A stretch of 7,232 nucleotides of DNA. It comes from JAITWN01 sp964546765 (GTDB lineage: Bacteria > Pseudomonadota > Gammaproteobacteria > SZUA-140). Numbering within the stretch: position 1 is the stretch's first letter; every line of letters starts with the position of its first letter. Of this stretch, positions 6,396 to 7,232 are shown piece after piece. The stretch covers positions 1 to 7,232 of the forward strand of contig CAZJKV010000097.1 in NCBI GenBank assembly GCA_964546765.1, read 5' to 3'. Below the pieces are notes generated by a model, which searched no databases, was not told the origin of the DNA, and was given only the letters and a program-made list of their open reading frames with translations. A program made the position numbers and the translations under genes.

Positions 6396-6644
6396 CTACA
6401 TCACGGCGGGCGCGGACAGCAGATAGAGTTGCAGGATGAAATTGATCAACGACAACACGCCGAACAGGCGCACGATCAGGATCAGCGCGCTGCTCTGTCC
6501 CCAGGCGGCAAGCAGGCCGGGATTGCCGCTCGCGCGCGCGAAGAAACCGACGACAAAGTGGACGACCTGGCGCGGTCGATGAAGACACACGACACCCGCC
6601 CACAGGAAGAAGACGGCCATCAGGATGATCATGATACTGTCCAT
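6396..6644 (-). CDS. Small two-helix membrane protein downstream of a histidine kinase
   Basis: This 82-residue protein is not one I recognise. Hydrophobic segments lie at about 2-20 (MIILMAVFFLWAGVVCL) and 52-76 (ALILIVRLFGVLSLINFILQLYLL). They are joined by a loop carrying basic residues (HRPRQVVHFVVGFFARASG), which would be cytoplasmic. Hydrophobic residues in the loop (VVHFVVGFF) could form a third, interfacial helix. The ATG at 6644 lies 9 nt after the TAA of the kinase gene. A GGAG ribosome site (6657-6660), 12 nt from the ATG, lies within the kinase's last codons. Sharing a transcript with the kinase is therefore likely, which suggests a possible accessory or target role in that signalling pathway. 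That link rests on position only. Confidence 0.72.
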   Translation of the reverse strand: MDSIMIILMAVFFLWAGVVCLHRPRQVVHFVVGFFARASGNPGLLAAWGQSSALILIVRLFGVLSLINFILQLYLLSAPAVM

Positions 6645-6653
6645 GCGCCGGGC

Positions 6654-7232
6654 TTACTCCATCGTCATTGGCAGGCGAATCGTGACCTCGAGCCCGCCGC
6701 CTTCGGCATTGGACGCGGTGATGCTGCCTCGATGCAGCTCGACCGCGCGGCGCGCGATCGCCAGGCCGAGGCCATGACCGCCGCTCGCGCGATCACGGGC
6801 CTCGCTGGCGCGAAAGAACGGATCGAAGATCATCGCGAGCATTGACGCATCGACTCCAGGTCCGTAATCACGTACCGCGATGACGGCCTGCCTCGCCGCC
6901 TCGTCTGCTGCCAGCGAGATCTCGACCGTCGTGCCGCGCTCCGTGTAGTGTACCGCGTTACGCACGACGTTCTCGATCGCGCTGTGCAGCAGTTCGGCAT
7001 TGCCGTCGATCGTCAGCGGGGCGCCGTGGCTGACTGCGACGCGGCGATCGTGCTGATCGGCCTCGAAGCCGGCGTCCGCGGCGACGGCGTCGACCAGCGC
7101 GTCGAGATCTACCGGCTCCCGGTCACTGCCGCCGTACCCTGCGCCGCTGTTCAGCCGCGCCAGTGACAACACCTGGCCGATCAGTTCGTTGAGGCGTTCG
7201 GCCTCACGCTCGATGCGGTCGAGTTCGTCGTT
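6654..7232 (-). CDS. Sensor histidine kinase, C-terminal part (CpxA-like), cut by the window edge
   Basis: The frame stays open to the window end, leaving 192 residues of the C-terminus. It covers the end of the dimerisation domain (ELDRIEREAERLNELIGQVLSLARLNSG) and the whole ATP-binding domain. Visible boxes in order are the N box (ENVVRNAVHYT, residues 87-97), G1 (DYGPGV, 122-127), the F box (IFDPFFR, 135-141) and G2 (GGHGLGLAIARR, 151-162). All key residues are present, so the kinase should be active. The wording around FEADQ, ENVVRNA, EARDRASGGHGLGLAI and the final RLP closely recalls E. coli CpxA, an envelope-stress sensor. The H box with the phosphorylated histidine, the sensor region and any partner response regulator lie beyond the right edge. 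An apparent start at 7172 is only a valine codon inside the gene. The small membrane protein gene follows after 9 nt. Confidence 0.93.
   Translation of the reverse strand, partial: NDELDRIEREAERLNELIGQVLSLARLNSGAGYGGSDREPVDLDALVDAVAADAGFEADQHDRRVAVSHGAPLTIDGNAELLHSAIENVVRNAVHYTERGTTVEISLAADEAARQAVIAVRDYGPGVDASMLAMIFDPFFRASEARDRASGGHGLGLAIARRAVELHRGSITASNAEGGGLEVTIRLPMTME

Noticed and set aside
1..7232. CRISPR arrays, tRNA or rRNA genes, insertion sequences, toxin-antitoxin or phage-defence genes
   Set aside because: No regularly spaced repeats, cloverleaf signatures, transposase motifs or defence-type domains were seen on either strand.

Overview
This is a GC-rich chromosomal window with dense, ordinary bacterial gene organisation. 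The proteins point to a proteobacterium, most likely a sulfur-oxidising gammaproteobacterium. The reasons are a sulfide:quinone oxidoreductase, a CpxA-like sensor kinase C-terminus, and a Y-family polymerase of a type I associate with Chromatiales-like genomes. That assignment is inference from protein resemblance only. I see no insertion sequence, phage gene, tRNA, rRNA or CRISPR array, and no clear sign of recent transfer.

Layout from left to right. Positions 36-1267 (minus) hold a tightly packed pair: a small three-helix membrane protein followed, 2 nt after its stop, by a membrane-anchored alpha/beta hydrolase. A roughly 110-bp divergent region follows; it carries a hairpin that covers the only good Shine-Dalgarno of the next gene, plus a three-codon mini-ORF. 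Positions 1376-2662 (plus) encode a Y-family (DinB/UmuC-type) translesion DNA polymerase. Positions 2756-4009 (plus) encode a sulfide:quinone oxidoreductase with all expected flavin and cysteine motifs. It converges on a large minus-strand gene (4028-6250), with hairpins built around both stop codons. That large gene encodes a 740-residue protein with one canonical EF-hand loop near the N-terminus and three transmembrane helices near the C-terminus; I do not know a function for it. Upstream of it (6251-6395) lies a 145-bp spacer with a consensus -10 box. The right end (6396-7232, minus) holds the catalytic C-terminus of a sensor histidine kinase, cut by the window edge, followed 9 nt downstream by an 82-residue two-helix membrane protein.

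The genes do not form one obvious pathway. The hydrolase pair and the kinase/small-membrane-protein pair look like operons; the polymerase, the oxidoreductase and the EF-hand protein look separately expressed. The points most worth a second look are the EF-hand/three-helix protein, the occluded Shine-Dalgarno and stop-restart leader of the polymerase, and the two small membrane proteins that sit beside better-known partners.
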